The notes below the pieces were generated by a model. It was not told the DNA's origin, ran no database searches, and was given only the letters and a program-made list of their open reading frames with translations. Of a stretch of DNA of 64,000 bases, positions 1-9,215 are shown piece after piece; the first letter of the stretch is position 1; each line of letters starts with the position of its first letter. The DNA comes from Parvularcula sp. LCG005 (GTDB lineage Bacteria; Pseudomonadota; Alphaproteobacteria; Caulobacterales; Parvularculaceae). Position numbers and translations under genes: made by a program. The stretch spans positions 1,813,001 to 1,877,000 of the forward strand of contig NZ_CP136758.1 of NCBI RefSeq assembly GCF_032930845.1. The letters are read 5' to 3'.

Positions 1-283
1 CATCCTCGACGAACATGACGATCGGCTTGGGATTCTCGCGCGCCACGATCCTGAGGTTTTCCAGCGTATCGCGATCCGGGGATTCACAGTCGATGATGAT
101 CACGTCTGGCTGCAGTTCCGCAATCTTATCGAGGAGCGCGACTGCCGATGTATCGTTCGCCTGCCGAACCACCGCCTTGCCCGCCAAGCCCTCTTCCACG
201 ATGCGCGCTCTTGCTGGGTCGCTGTCGACCAGCAGGACGATCAGCGGCGCTTCGACTGCGTTTGGGACTGGGTCAGGCTGCAT
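1..283 (-). CDS. nasT: NasT-like ANTAR response regulator (3' part off window)
   Basis: Only the N-terminal receiver domain (about 94 residues) is inside the window; the gene runs off the left edge. The start is the ATG at 281-283. The receiver opens with LIVLLVDSDPARARIV. The probable phospho-site region is IIIDCESPDRDTLENL, and the visible part ends in KPIVMFVED, a combination I know from NasT/AmiR-type regulators. Family knowledge: NasT carries a C-terminal ANTAR domain that binds hexaloop hairpins in nitrate-operon leader RNA and prevents termination; NasS, its nitrate-sensing partner, holds it inactive. No nasS is visible here and it may lie beyond the edge. The gene follows cysG on the same strand with an 86-bp gap, so it may be the last cistron of the nirB operon or have its own promoter. 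The ANTAR domain itself is not visible. Confidence 0.8.
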   Translation of the reverse strand, partial: MQPDPVPNAVEAPLIVLLVDSDPARARIVEEGLAGKAVVRQANDTSAVALLDKIAELQPDVIIIDCESPDRDTLENLRIVARENPKPIVMFVED

Positions 284-369
284 AAAAATCGCTGGCTCAA
301 GGCATGGCTTGTCAAAATATTGTGCGCTGCAGCGTGGCTGGAGGTCAAGGGAAAGTACGATTTCTCCTC

Positions 370-1734
370 CTAGGCAGCGATCTCAGCAGGCGCCGCCATC
401 GCACCGGTACGCGCCTGTCGGAAAACCTCACCAATGCCGATCATCACGGGAAGGTCTCTTTCAATCTCATCCGTCAGGAGGGCGGAAAGGCAGGTCGTCC
501 ACGCCCGCCCATCAGCCCGGGCGACCCCCTGGGCCACGCCGACGGGTGTTGCCGGGTCTAGCCCCTCGTCAATCAGGCGCGCCGCCAGCTCGGGAGCCGT
601 CTTGGCACCCATATAAACGATTAGCGTCGTCGCTGGATCGGCGCAGGCGCGCCAGTCGAGATCCGGCAAAATGCCCCGACGGCTATGGGCCGTGATAAAC
701 TTCACCCCCTGCGCACAATCGCGGTGGGTCAACGAGACGCCAAACTGGGCCGCCGCCGCCAGCGCCGTAGTGATGCCCGGTACGATGTCGACGGGAATCC
801 CGGCCTTCTCGAGGAACGCGATTTCCTCGCCGGCACGCCCGAAAATCATCGGATCGCCGGATTTAAGGCGCACCACGCGACGTCCCTGCTGCGCGAGCTT
901 CAGCATCGTATTGTTGATGTCCTCCTGGCGGCACGACGCACGCCCGCCCCGTTTGCCAACCAACAGCCGCTTTGCCTCCCGACGCGCAAGATCAAGCACC
1001 TCATCAGAGACCAGATCGTCGAACAGGATGACATCGGCGGATTGCAGTGCACGGAGGGCCTTGAGGGTGAGAAGCTCGGCGTCGCCCGGACCGGCGCCAA
1101 CGAGGGTGACCTTGCCGGAGTCTGTGTCTTTCATCGGGTCTGACATCATCAGGAGGGGCCCCGCCTCTTCGGCAGGACGGAAGAAAGCGGCACGCGCAAA
1201 TCGTTCCCACACGGCACGCCGGGCCGACTTGTCCGGAATCCGTCGGGCCAGTTCGCCGCGCAGCGTTTTGGCCGCCGCCGCCCAGTCGGCTATGCCCGAT
1301 GGCAACAGCGTTTCGATCCGCTGACGGATCGCCTGCCCGAGGATCGGCGAAGCTCCGGCGGTCGAAATCGAAACGACGACCGGCGACCGGTTGACGATCG
1401 AGCCGAACTGAAAATCGCAAAACGCTGGCTTGTCGATCACATTGCACGGTACCCCCGCGCCCTTTGCCGCGTTGTAGAACGCGTTCGCTCCGGCGTCACA
1501 GTCAAAGTCACCCAGCGCCAGGCTGACACCCTCGAAAGACCGCGGGTCAAACGGTCCATCGACGCCGGCGTCGCGCAAGGTCGCACCGGCGGCCGTCAGG
1601 AGCTCTTTCTTCCATTCAAGACCCTCACCCTCCCCGGCAACAAGGACCGTCTTGCCGTGAAGATCGAAAAACACGGGCAATACGGACAAGGGCTGGATGG
1701 CCTTCACCGCTTGGTTCTCGGGTCTACGCTGCAT
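370..1734 (-). CDS. cysG: Siroheme synthase (fused dehydrogenase/ferrochelatase and uroporphyrinogen-III methyltransferase)
   Basis: Makes siroheme, the prosthetic group of the nitrite reductase in the same operon. About 454 residues. The N-terminal Met8-like domain (about 15-215) has LPVFFDLHGKTVLVAG and the NVIDKP stretch with the catalytic-type Asp. The C-terminal SUMT domain (about 220-450) starts GKVTLVGAGPGD, and further on has RLKSGDPMIFGRAGEE, VPGITTALAAAA and LTHRD. The reading frame stays open upstream, but the ATG at 1732-1734 (MQRRPEN) gives a normal N-terminus and overlaps the end of nasA by 11 bp, fitting translational coupling. Oddity: the usual GGGxVAxRK dinucleotide-binding loop reads AGEGEGLEWKK. 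Deviating loops occur in other alphaproteobacterial CysG proteins, so this is not proof of lost activity. Confidence 0.92.
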   Translation of the reverse strand: MQRRPENQAVKAIQPLSVLPVFFDLHGKTVLVAGEGEGLEWKKELLTAAGATLRDAGVDGPFDPRSFEGVSLALGDFDCDAGANAFYNAAKGAGVPCNVIDKPAFCDFQFGSIVNRSPVVVSISTAGASPILGQAIRQRIETLLPSGIADWAAAAKTLRGELARRIPDKSARRAVWERFARAAFFRPAEEAGPLLMMSDPMKDTDSGKVTLVGAGPGDAELLTLKALRALQSADVILFDDLVSDEVLDLARREAKRLLVGKRGGRASCRQEDINNTMLKLAQQGRRVVRLKSGDPMIFGRAGEEIAFLEKAGIPVDIVPGITTALAAAAQFGVSLTHRDCAQGVKFITAHSRRGILPDLDWRACADPATTLIVYMGAKTAPELAARLIDEGLDPATPVGVAQGVARADGRAWTTCLSALLTDEIERDLPVMIGIGEVFRQARTGAMAAPAEIAA

Positions 1735-4360
1735 CTTCAGCCTCCAGCATTCGCGCAATTTCAGGGCGGCATGACCCACAATTGGTTCCGGCGCCTGTGC
1801 AGGCGGCGACCGCCTCAACCGAGAGCGCGCCGCCCCGGCAAGCGGCCATGATCTCATTCGCGCCGACATTCATGCACGAACACACGGTCGGACCAGGATC
1901 AGGTCTATCCTTACCCGGACGACCTGCGAGCACGGACAGCCTGTCCGCCTCATCCATCTCCGTGCCGATGAGGCCCGTCAGCCACGCGCGAGACACAGCG
2001 ACCGGCTCGCGATCGAAGAACGCCGCGCCAACGAGCCGGTCATTTTCGAAGACGGCGATGCGGTGCTTCGTTGCCCCATCGAACATGGCAAGAACGTCCC
2101 CCTGCTCCGGTGCGTAGCCAATGAGCGCGACGATCTCATCCCGGGTCGGCACAGGCCCCTTGCCCGCCCACTCGCATTGCGCGCCGCCCTCAATGACCGA
2201 TTTGGCCCAGTACCCGCGGCTTGGCAGCAACACGGAGACACCGGCAACGAAGCCGTACCATTTCGCTTTGTAGCGCTCGATCTCGACGCGAGAGGCCTTG
2301 GAAGCCGGTTGACCGGAGATCGGATCGGTCACCGGCGCCACCAGCGCATCGACCCGACCGTGGGAAGAGACTTCCCCTGTCCAGTGCATGGGCACGAATA
2401 CGCTGCCCTTAGGCGTCCGGTCGGTCACGACGACCCGCGCAATCACGTCGCCCAACGCATTGGACAGCCGAGCGAGGTCGGCATCTCGCACGCCGATCTT
2501 CAGGGCATCTTCAGGATGGACTTCGACGAAAGGCTCGGCAATGTGGCGCCACAGGCGCGGCGCCCGACCGGTGCGGGTCAGCGTATGCCAGTGATCTCGG
2601 ATGCGCCCGGTGTTCAAAACGAAACCATCATCCGCTTGCGGTGCGGGCGCCGCCGATGCGATGAACCGGGCACGTGCATCATCGGTGTAAAAGCGTCCAT
2701 CATCGAAAATGCGTGCCCGGGAAGATCGACCGGCGGGGATGGGCCACTGCGTAGGTGCAAGAGTGTCGTAGTCGGTCGCCGACAGGTGAGCGAGACCGCC
2801 CAGATCAAGATCGCGAGTCCCGTCATTCTCAAAGGCGGTCAGCGCGGCGTATTCAACGAAGATTTGGGCCGGCGACCCATAGGCAAAGGGCGCGGCCCAC
2901 CCCATCGCAGACGCGACGTCGCAAAGCTGCTGCCAGTCGTGGCGCGCCTCGCCCGGCGGCGGTAGCACCGCGCGCTGCCGAGAAATCCGGCGTTCGGAAT
3001 TCGTGACGGTCCCGTCTTTTTCCCCCCATCCCGTCGAGGGAAGCAGCACATCCGCGAGCCGCGCTGTATCGGTGTCGCGAACGATGTCTGAGACCACCAC
3101 CAGGGGACAGTCGGCCAGGCCCCGCTTCACACGATCCGCATTTGGAAGGCTGACGACCGGGTTGGTCGCCATGATCCATAGCGCCTTGATCCGCCCTTCG
3201 GCCACAGCATCGAACAGATCGACCGCTTTCAGGCCCGGCTTTGTCGCCATCCGCGGCGACGCCCAGAATCGCTGGACACGCTCTTCATGCTCCCGGTTGC
3301 CGATTTCCATATGCGCCGCAAGCTGATTGGAGAGCCCTCCGACCTCCCGGCCACCCATCGCGTTCGGTTGTCCGGTGACGGAGAAAGGCGACGCGCCGGG
3401 CTTGCCAACACGCCCGGTCAGCAGGTGGCAATTGAGGATGGCGTTGACCTTATCGGTGCCGTTCGCCGCCTGATTGACGCCCTGTGAATAGACTGTGACC
3501 GTACGGTCCGTCCGGGCAAACAAATCGTAAAATGTGGCGAGGTCGCGCTCAGAAAGACCGCACACCTCGGCCGTCCGCGCCATGGTCATTTCATCAGTGG
3601 CACTACGGACTGTGTCGACCCCAGCGGTATGGTTTGCGATGAACACCTCGTCACGGCAGGCCCGACCGTCCAGATCTCGGAAGAGCCCATTGAAGAGTTC
3701 GACATCGGTTTGCGGCCTGATCGCGAGGTGCAGATCGGCGATGTCACAGCTTGCGGTGCGGCGCGGATCGACCACCACCACGTTTGTCCCTCGCCGCTGC
3801 CGTGCCGCAGCAAGACGTTGATAGAGTATGGGGTGACACCAGGCAAGGTTCGAGCCGACGAGAATGACCAGATCAGCAAGCTCTAGGTCTTCATACGTCC
3901 CCGGAACGGTATCGCTTCCGAATGCCCGTTTATGACCCGCCACCGACGATGCCATGCAGAGCCGCGAGTTGGTGTCGATATTCGCCGACCCGATGAAACC
4001 CTTCATCAGCTTGTTCGCGACGTAATAGTCTTCCGTCAGGATCTGTCCGGACACGTAGAACGCGACGCTATCGGGCCCATGATCTCGGATAGCAGCGGCG
4101 AAGCCGTCGGCGATCTTTGCGATCGCCCGGTCCCAAGGTACGCGCTCGCCGGCAATCTCCGGATAGAGAAGACGCCCGGCGAGTCCCATCGTCTCAGCGA
4201 GTGCTCCCCCCTTGGAGCACAGCTTCCCGAAATTCGCGGGGTGATCCGGATCCCCTTCCACGCGAAGAGAGGTCCGACCCGTCGGGGTCGCCAGAACACC
4301 GCACCCGACCCCGCAATAGGGGCAGGTCGTCCGGACGGCTGGATGATTACTGCCATCCAC
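1724..4360 (-). CDS. nasA: Assimilatory nitrate reductase, catalytic subunit
   Basis: Reduces nitrate to nitrite in the cytoplasm with a Mo-bis-MGD cofactor and a [4Fe-4S] cluster. 878 residues. The N-terminal cluster motif CPYCGVGC, with a fourth Cys in KLCSKG, is at about residues 13-50. The molybdopterin oxidoreductase body follows (GSNLAWCHPI, NCHLLTGRVGKPG, NPVVSLPNA), then the dinucleotide-binding domain (VHPEDALKIGVRDAD). The C-terminus carries a BFD-like [2Fe-2S] domain (VCSCMNVG ... TNCGSCRPEI), typical of NasA proteins that take electrons from ferredoxin or an NADH-linked partner. The start is a GTG at 4358-4360, three bases after the nirD stop. The end overlaps cysG. The neighbouring mobA, moeA and moa genes supply its cofactor. 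Confidence 0.95.
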   Translation of the reverse strand: MDGSNHPAVRTTCPYCGVGCGVLATPTGRTSLRVEGDPDHPANFGKLCSKGGALAETMGLAGRLLYPEIAGERVPWDRAIAKIADGFAAAIRDHGPDSVAFYVSGQILTEDYYVANKLMKGFIGSANIDTNSRLCMASSVAGHKRAFGSDTVPGTYEDLELADLVILVGSNLAWCHPILYQRLAAARQRRGTNVVVVDPRRTASCDIADLHLAIRPQTDVELFNGLFRDLDGRACRDEVFIANHTAGVDTVRSATDEMTMARTAEVCGLSERDLATFYDLFARTDRTVTVYSQGVNQAANGTDKVNAILNCHLLTGRVGKPGASPFSVTGQPNAMGGREVGGLSNQLAAHMEIGNREHEERVQRFWASPRMATKPGLKAVDLFDAVAEGRIKALWIMATNPVVSLPNADRVKRGLADCPLVVVSDIVRDTDTARLADVLLPSTGWGEKDGTVTNSERRISRQRAVLPPPGEARHDWQQLCDVASAMGWAAPFAYGSPAQIFVEYAALTAFENDGTRDLDLGGLAHLSATDYDTLAPTQWPIPAGRSSRARIFDDGRFYTDDARARFIASAAPAPQADDGFVLNTGRIRDHWHTLTRTGRAPRLWRHIAEPFVEVHPEDALKIGVRDADLARLSNALGDVIARVVVTDRTPKGSVFVPMHWTGEVSSHGRVDALVAPVTDPISGQPASKASRVEIERYKAKWYGFVAGVSVLLPSRGYWAKSVIEGGAQCEWAGKGPVPTRDEIVALIGYAPEQGDVLAMFDGATKHRIAVFENDRLVGAAFFDREPVAVSRAWLTGLIGTEMDEADRLSVLAGRPGKDRPDPGPTVCSCMNVGANEIMAACRGGALSVEAVAACTGAGTNCGSCRPEIARMLEAEDAA

Positions 4361-4363
4361 GGC

Positions 4364-4708
4364 TCAAGCGACCTTTGCCGCGAGACGACGAAGATCGAGA
4401 TGCACACGCCCGGCGCGGACTTCGGCGGGATAGGTCTGGACAATTCCGGTATCGGCGCCCTTCGCTTCGCCGGTCTCCAGGCTGAAGACCCAGTTGTGAA
4501 GAGGGCACGTCACCGACCGGTCATGGACGATCCCCTGGCTAAGCGGCCCCCCCTTGTGGGGACACCGATCATCGAGGGCGAACACACCGTCATCCACGGA
4601 TCTGAATAACGCCACGCATCCACTTTGGGTTTTCACCACGCGCGCGCCGCGTCGAGGAATATCTTCCAGCGCACATACATCCGTCCACAAGGGTTGGTCG
4701 TTCGACAT
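4364..4708 (-). CDS. nirD: Nitrite reductase small subunit, Rieske type
   Basis: Small subunit of the NADH-dependent assimilatory nitrite reductase. About 114 residues with a Rieske-type fold and the pair CPHKGGPLSQG ... CPLHNWVF, so all four [2Fe-2S] ligands (Cys-His, Cys-His) appear present. Some NirD proteins lack them. The ATG at 4706-4708 shares its last base with the TGA of nirB, and a GGAGG lies seven bases before it. A GTG one codon further upstream is also possible. The gene sits between nirB and nasA, three bases from the latter, clearly one transcription unit. Confidence 0.93.
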   Translation of the reverse strand: MSNDQPLWTDVCALEDIPRRGARVVKTQSGCVALFRSVDDGVFALDDRCPHKGGPLSQGIVHDRSVTCPLHNWVFSLETGEAKGADTGIVQTYPAEVRAGRVHLDLRRLAAKVA

Positions 4709-7170
4709 CACACGACCTCCAGACGAAGTGCAGGCTCCAGCGCGGTGAATTCGTGGGCATCCTTGCCCGCCGCACGCTCTGCCCAGGGATCGGTCTGCAT
4801 GAATTGCTGCGAATAAACGAAGCGGTCGAAATAGCCGCGGCGGGCGTCGCCATCATTCATCAGTGTGTCGCGGATATAGTCGAGACCGACCTTGTCCGCC
4901 CACTTGTAGAGCCGGTCGAGATACCAGGCTTGCTCCCGATACATCTGCATGAGGGCGCCGATATACTCGATCGCCTCCTCCTCCGTCCCGACCGTGCAAA
5001 GAACTTCCGTTCCTTTGACGTGCATCCCGGCAGCGCCGGCGAAATGAATCTCATAGCCGCTGTCGACGCAGACGACCCCAATGTCCTTGCACGTTGCTTC
5101 GGCACAGTTGCGCGGGCATCCTGACACGCCGAGCTTGACCTTGTGCGGCGTCCATGACCCCCAGAGGAATTTCTCTAGCTTCACGGCGAGACCGGTTGAG
5201 TCCTGCGTCCCGAAGCGGCACCAATCCGTCCCGACGCAGGACTTAACCGTCCTCAACCCCTTCGCATACGCATGACCGGAGACGAGACCGGCGGCATTGA
5301 GATCGGCCCAGACCGACGGAAGATCTTCCTTCTTCACGCCCAGCATGTCGATTCGCGACCCGCCGGTGCATTTGACCGTCGGTATTTGGTACTTATCGAC
5401 CACGTCGGCGATGGCGCGCAGCTCCGCCGCGGTCGTCATGCCGCCCCACATTCGGGGGACCACGGAGTACGTCCCGTCTTTCTGAATGTTGGCATGCACG
5501 CGCTCGTTGATGAAACGGGACTGCCCATCATCGACATACTCACCCGGCCAGGCGCACAGCAGATAGTAATTGAGGGCTGGCCGACACTTCGCACAGCCGC
5601 AGGACGTCTTCCACTCGAGCGCCTGCATGACCGCCTGCATGGACTTCAGTTCCTGCGCGACAATGACGCGGCGCACCTCGTCATGGCCAAAATCCGTACA
5701 CCCGCAGACTGGCTTCACGGCAGAGGCATCGAAAGCATCGCCCAGGGTCATGGCCAGTAGCTGTTCGACCAGACCGGTACACGTGCCGCACGACGCGGAG
5801 GCTTTGGTATGGGCACGGACATCGTCGACGGAGCTGAGCCCTTTTTTCACGATTGCGCCCGTGATCTGCCCTTTACAAACGCCGTTACAGCCACAGATTT
5901 CCATCTCATCGGGCAACGCTGCAACGGCCGCCATAGGGTCCAGAGCGGCCCCTCCGGCGAAGGCGGGCCCGAAAATCAGGGTGTCCCGCATGTCGGAGAT
6001 ATCCGCCTTGTCCTTCAACTGCTGAAAGAACCACGGCCCGTCGCCGGTATCGCCGTACATCACCGCGCCGACGATCCTGTTGTCTTCCAGCACAAGGCGC
6101 TTGTAGACGCCCTTGGCCGCGTCACGGAACACGATCTCCTCGCGCCCTTCCCCCTCCGCGAAATCACCGGCTGAGTAAAGATCGACACCCGTCACCTTGA
6201 GCTTGGTTGCCGTCACTGATCCGCCATAGGATTGATCGCATCGACGGCAAAGTTGCGCGGCGACCACCTTCGCCATTTCATAGAGCGGCGCAACGAGGCC
6301 GTAGCATTGGCCCCGGTGCTGCGCACACTCGCCCAGGGCAAAGATCGACGGATCCGACGTCCGCATGTTGTCGTCGACGACGATACCGCGCTCGACGTCC
6401 AGTCCCGCTTCCTTCGCGAGACCCGCGCTCGGCCGGATGCCGACCGCCATGCAGACCATCCGCGCGGGGATGACCGTTCCGTCCTCTAGCCGGACGCCCC
6501 CGACTTCCTCAGTTCCAAGGATTTCCTTCGTGTTGGCCCCGGTCATCACATTGATGCCGCGGCGAAGAAGTTCCTGCTTCAGAAGGTGTCCGGCAGCCTC
6601 ATCAAGCTGTCGCTCCATCAGGGTGGGCGCAAGGTGGACAACGGTCACCTCCATGCCCTGCATCTTCAGCCCGGCTGCCGCTTCGAGCCCCAAGAGCCCC
6701 CCACCGATGACGACGGCATGGCCGCCGCCCTCAGCAATCTTGAGCATCTGCTCGACGTCGTCGAGGTCGCGATAGGTCAGAACGCCAGGCAGGTCGTGGC
6801 CGGGAACGGGAATGATGAATGGCGACGAGCCAGTCGCGATGACGAGGGCGTCATAGTCAGCAGTCGTCCCGTCGAGGGCGGTCACGCGCTTGGCCGCGCG
6901 ATCAATCTTCTCGACGCGCTTCCCGCGATGGAGTGTGATGCCATGATCGGTATACCAATCATCGTTATGGATGATGATATCTTCGTACCGCTTCTCCCCG
7001 GACAATACGGGGGACAGCATGATCCGGTCGTAGTTCACACGCGGTTCAGCGTTAAAAATCGTCACGTCGAACGCGTCGGGCTCTTCGCCGAACAGGTGGT
7101 CGAGCATCCGGCCCGGCGCCATCCCGTTGCCGATGATGACCAGACGTTTTTTGGGCGTTGATTGGGACAT
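4708..7170 (-). CDS. nirB: NADH-dependent assimilatory nitrite reductase, large subunit
   Basis: Six-electron reduction of nitrite to ammonium using NADH, FAD, siroheme and Fe-S clusters. About 820 residues. Domain order: N-terminal FAD/NAD oxidoreductase (LVIIGNGMAPGRML, then VIGGGLLGLEAA for NAD), two BFD-like [2Fe-2S] modules (CGCNGVC ... SCGTC and VCGCTDFGHDE ... CGCAKC), and nitrite/sulfite reductase half-domains with the siroheme/[4Fe-4S] ligands CVGTDWC and GVSGCPRNC. The start is the ATG at 7168-7170, preceded by GAGGGG; the open frame upstream of it is not needed. First gene of the nirB-nirD-nasA-cysG unit. The 189 bp upstream (7171-7359) must hold its promoter unless it is read through from mobA. 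Confidence 0.96.
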   Translation of the reverse strand: MSQSTPKKRLVIIGNGMAPGRMLDHLFGEEPDAFDVTIFNAEPRVNYDRIMLSPVLSGEKRYEDIIIHNDDWYTDHGITLHRGKRVEKIDRAAKRVTALDGTTADYDALVIATGSSPFIIPVPGHDLPGVLTYRDLDDVEQMLKIAEGGGHAVVIGGGLLGLEAAAGLKMQGMEVTVVHLAPTLMERQLDEAAGHLLKQELLRRGINVMTGANTKEILGTEEVGGVRLEDGTVIPARMVCMAVGIRPSAGLAKEAGLDVERGIVVDDNMRTSDPSIFALGECAQHRGQCYGLVAPLYEMAKVVAAQLCRRCDQSYGGSVTATKLKVTGVDLYSAGDFAEGEGREEIVFRDAAKGVYKRLVLEDNRIVGAVMYGDTGDGPWFFQQLKDKADISDMRDTLIFGPAFAGGAALDPMAAVAALPDEMEICGCNGVCKGQITGAIVKKGLSSVDDVRAHTKASASCGTCTGLVEQLLAMTLGDAFDASAVKPVCGCTDFGHDEVRRVIVAQELKSMQAVMQALEWKTSCGCAKCRPALNYYLLCAWPGEYVDDGQSRFINERVHANIQKDGTYSVVPRMWGGMTTAAELRAIADVVDKYQIPTVKCTGGSRIDMLGVKKEDLPSVWADLNAAGLVSGHAYAKGLRTVKSCVGTDWCRFGTQDSTGLAVKLEKFLWGSWTPHKVKLGVSGCPRNCAEATCKDIGVVCVDSGYEIHFAGAAGMHVKGTEVLCTVGTEEEAIEYIGALMQMYREQAWYLDRLYKWADKVGLDYIRDTLMNDGDARRGYFDRFVYSQQFMQTDPWAERAAGKDAHEFTALEPALRLEVV

Positions 7171-7359
7171 GACCCCTCGCGCTATAGTCGCGGACAAAGC
7201 CGCGATGACGGAAAAAATGGGAGAAGGTTTCGGACCGATTTCCCGGTCTCAAACCCGCTTTTCACCGTCGAAAAGCGCGTGGGCGCGAACGTTGCGCCGG
7301 TGAATAGTCGCACAGAATGCGGGGACGCGCAACAATTATGGGCTGTTGTCTTCGCAGAA

Positions 7360-7953
7360 TCAGCGGCGCGACATCAGCGCCGCGGCGGCCTTCAAGTCCT
7401 CTTGGGTATTGATGTTGAGGAACACGTCTTCCTGCCCGTCTCCCAGGACAACCGCACGGGACCTGATGCGCTCATGCAGGGCCCGCACCATGCGCTCCCC
7501 GCTGACCCAGACCTCCTCGATCGCCGCGAAGGACGAGGCGGGAAAATAAGCGGACAGTCCGTGAACTCGGTTGGTCGAATGGACGACCGCAGGACGCGCG
7601 GGATCCGCACTCAGCCGCCCGACATAATCGTCAGGCAAGAACGGGGTGTCGACCGGCGCCGTGACGAAACTTTGGCCCGGCCGATGGGCAGTCATCCACC
7701 GCACGGCAGAGATGATGCCGACCATGATCCCTGCATCGGCGTCGGCCTCGATATCGGGGATCACCGCATGGTCGCCGGGGACCGACTGCGACGGGCGGGC
7801 ACTGACCAGTATCTCTTTACACTGAGGGGCAAGACGCTCAGCGATATGCGTCAGCAGCGGCTTACCGTCCAGCAACACATCCGCTTTCGGGCCGAGCCCG
7901 AGGCGTTCCCCTTTGCCGCCGGCGAAGATGACCCCAATCGGTTCTTTACCCAT
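7360..7953 (-). CDS. mobA: Molybdenum cofactor guanylyltransferase
   Basis: Attaches GMP to molybdopterin, giving the MGD form needed by NasA. 197 residues from the ATG at 7951-7953 (MGKEPIGVIFAGG). The nucleotide-binding loop is FAGGKGERLGLGPK, a variant of LAGGxSxRMGxxK. The metal-site stretch APVDTPFLP corresponds to the family's CDxPFLP, with Val replacing Cys. The C-terminus has the family's VFLNINTQEDL (typically NINTPEDL). Longer upstream starts are possible but lack the conserved beginning. It is divergent from moeA across 62 bp and faces nirB in the same direction. Confidence 0.92.
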   Translation of the reverse strand: MGKEPIGVIFAGGKGERLGLGPKADVLLDGKPLLTHIAERLAPQCKEILVSARPSQSVPGDHAVIPDIEADADAGIMVGIISAVRWMTAHRPGQSFVTAPVDTPFLPDDYVGRLSADPARPAVVHSTNRVHGLSAYFPASSFAAIEEVWVSGERMVRALHERIRSRAVVLGDGQEDVFLNINTQEDLKAAAALMSRR

Positions 7954-8015
7954 CGCCCCTGCTCCTCTAGTCTTTCGCGACTGAAGGTTAGGGCGCGAAA
8001 GCCGGGATCGCAATC

Positions 8016-9215
8016 ATGATCAGCGTTGACGAGGCCGTGGCGACGATCGCTACGACAGCGAAGAGTCTCGAAACCGAGGGGGTGCCTCTGACCGAGGCGC
8101 CCGGCCGCGTCTTGCGAGAGGATGTGCATGCACGGGTATCGCAACCGCCCGCGTCCGTCTCGGCCATGGATGGATATGCGATTTGCTGGACCGGTCCGTG
8201 TACCGAGGGACAGACTTTTCGCGTCATTGGCGAGGCCCCGGCGGGCCGCCCCTTTTCAGGTGCGGTTTCGGGTGGCGACTGCGTCCGCCTTTACACCGGC
8301 AGTGTCGTGCCGGCCGGCGCCAACCACGTGATCATTCAGGAGCATGTTGAGCGGACCGGCGATACGATCACTCTCACCTCTCGCCAGCCTGAGCCACGAA
8401 ACATCAGACCAGAAGGCGGCGATTTCCGACGCGGTGACCCGATCGCCAGCGCGGGGACCATGATCGACGCGGCGCTCGCAGGGTTGATCGCCGCAGCCAA
8501 CGTCGATTCCGTGTTGGTCACGCGGTGTCCGCGGGTGGCGCTCATTGCCAATGGCGACGAGCTGCACCCGCCGGGGTCGCCCCTCCCAACTGGTGCCATT
8601 GTGAATTCCGCGCCTTTCGCCCTCGCCCCGCTCCTTCGGACGTTCGGCGCAAGCGTCGATTTTCTCGGTATCGCGGAAGACAATCAGAACGCGATCAAAA
8701 CCATGTTTGACGCTGCTCGCGACTATGATGTGGTGATCCCGATCGGCGGTGCATCGGTGGGCGACTACGATCACATGAAGGAGGTCGCGCGTACCCGCTA
8801 TGACCTTCTGTTCGAAAAGGTCGCGGTCAAACCCGGCAAGCCCACATGGTACGGAACGTCCGTGAACCGGCAGATTCTCGGCCTTCCGGGAAACCCCGCA
8901 TCGGCCATTACCTGCGCGCTCTTATTCGCAAAACCTCTCGTCGCGACTTTGCTGGGTGACGCTAGACAAACGTTACCCACCGCAAGAGCCCTATTGACGA
9001 CGGCGCTGCCTGCGAATGGGCCGCGCGAAACCTACCTGCGCGGTTCATGTTTTATCGATGATCAGGGGTCGCTCCGTGTAACCCCCCAGGCCGATCAGGA
9101 CTCGAGCCTGCTTCGCCCCTACGCCGCGTCAAACGCGTTGATCAAGCGGGAGCCAAAAAAAATGGCCGCCGAAATCGGCGGCCAGGTTCAAGTCATTTTC
9201 TTCGGGCGGCTTTAG
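8016..9215 (+). CDS. moeA: Molybdopterin molybdenumtransferase
   Basis: Inserts molybdate into adenylylated molybdopterin. 399 residues, normal MoeA length. Domain order: N-terminal linker/domain with VSAMDGYAI (about residues 48-56), GDCVRLYTGSVVPAGAN and HVIIQEHV, then the MoaB/Mog-like domain with NGDEL, PTGAIVNSA and IGGASVGDYDHMKE, then KPGKPTWYG and LPGNPAS. The only plus-strand gene in the nitrate block, divergent from mobA. Its final 20 or so codons contain the terminator hairpin of the convergent porin gene, and its stop overlaps the porin stop by 4 bp. Confidence 0.95.
   Translation: MISVDEAVATIATTAKSLETEGVPLTEAPGRVLREDVHARVSQPPASVSAMDGYAICWTGPCTEGQTFRVIGEAPAGRPFSGAVSGGDCVRLYTGSVVPAGANHVIIQEHVERTGDTITLTSRQPEPRNIRPEGGDFRRGDPIASAGTMIDAALAGLIAAANVDSVLVTRCPRVALIANGDELHPPGSPLPTGAIVNSAPFALAPLLRTFGASVDFLGIAEDNQNAIKTMFDAARDYDVVIPIGGASVGDYDHMKEVARTRYDLLFEKVAVKPGKPTWYGTSVNRQILGLPGNPASAITCALLFAKPLVATLLGDARQTLPTARALLTTALPANGPRETYLRGSCFIDDQGSLRVTPQADQDSSLLRPYAASNALIKREPKKMAAEIGGQVQVIFFGRL
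9155..9183 (-). terminator. Intrinsic terminator of the porin gene, inside moeA
   Basis: A perfect 8-bp stem (GGCCGCCG / CGGCGGCC) with a 4-base loop spans 9164-9183. Read on the minus strand it is followed by a T and, after an A, eight T in a row (plus strand A-tract 9155-9162). This is a textbook rho-independent terminator for the porin gene ending at 9212. It lies wholly within the moeA reading frame and encodes part of KKMAAEIGGQ near the MoeA C-terminus. Confidence 0.88.

Noticed and set aside
7171-7359. Second ANTAR target before nirB (hairpins GGCGC/GCGCC and GACCG/CGGTC)
   Set aside because: Loops are seven bases or have G1/A4 instead of A1/G4, and the T-run is too far away.
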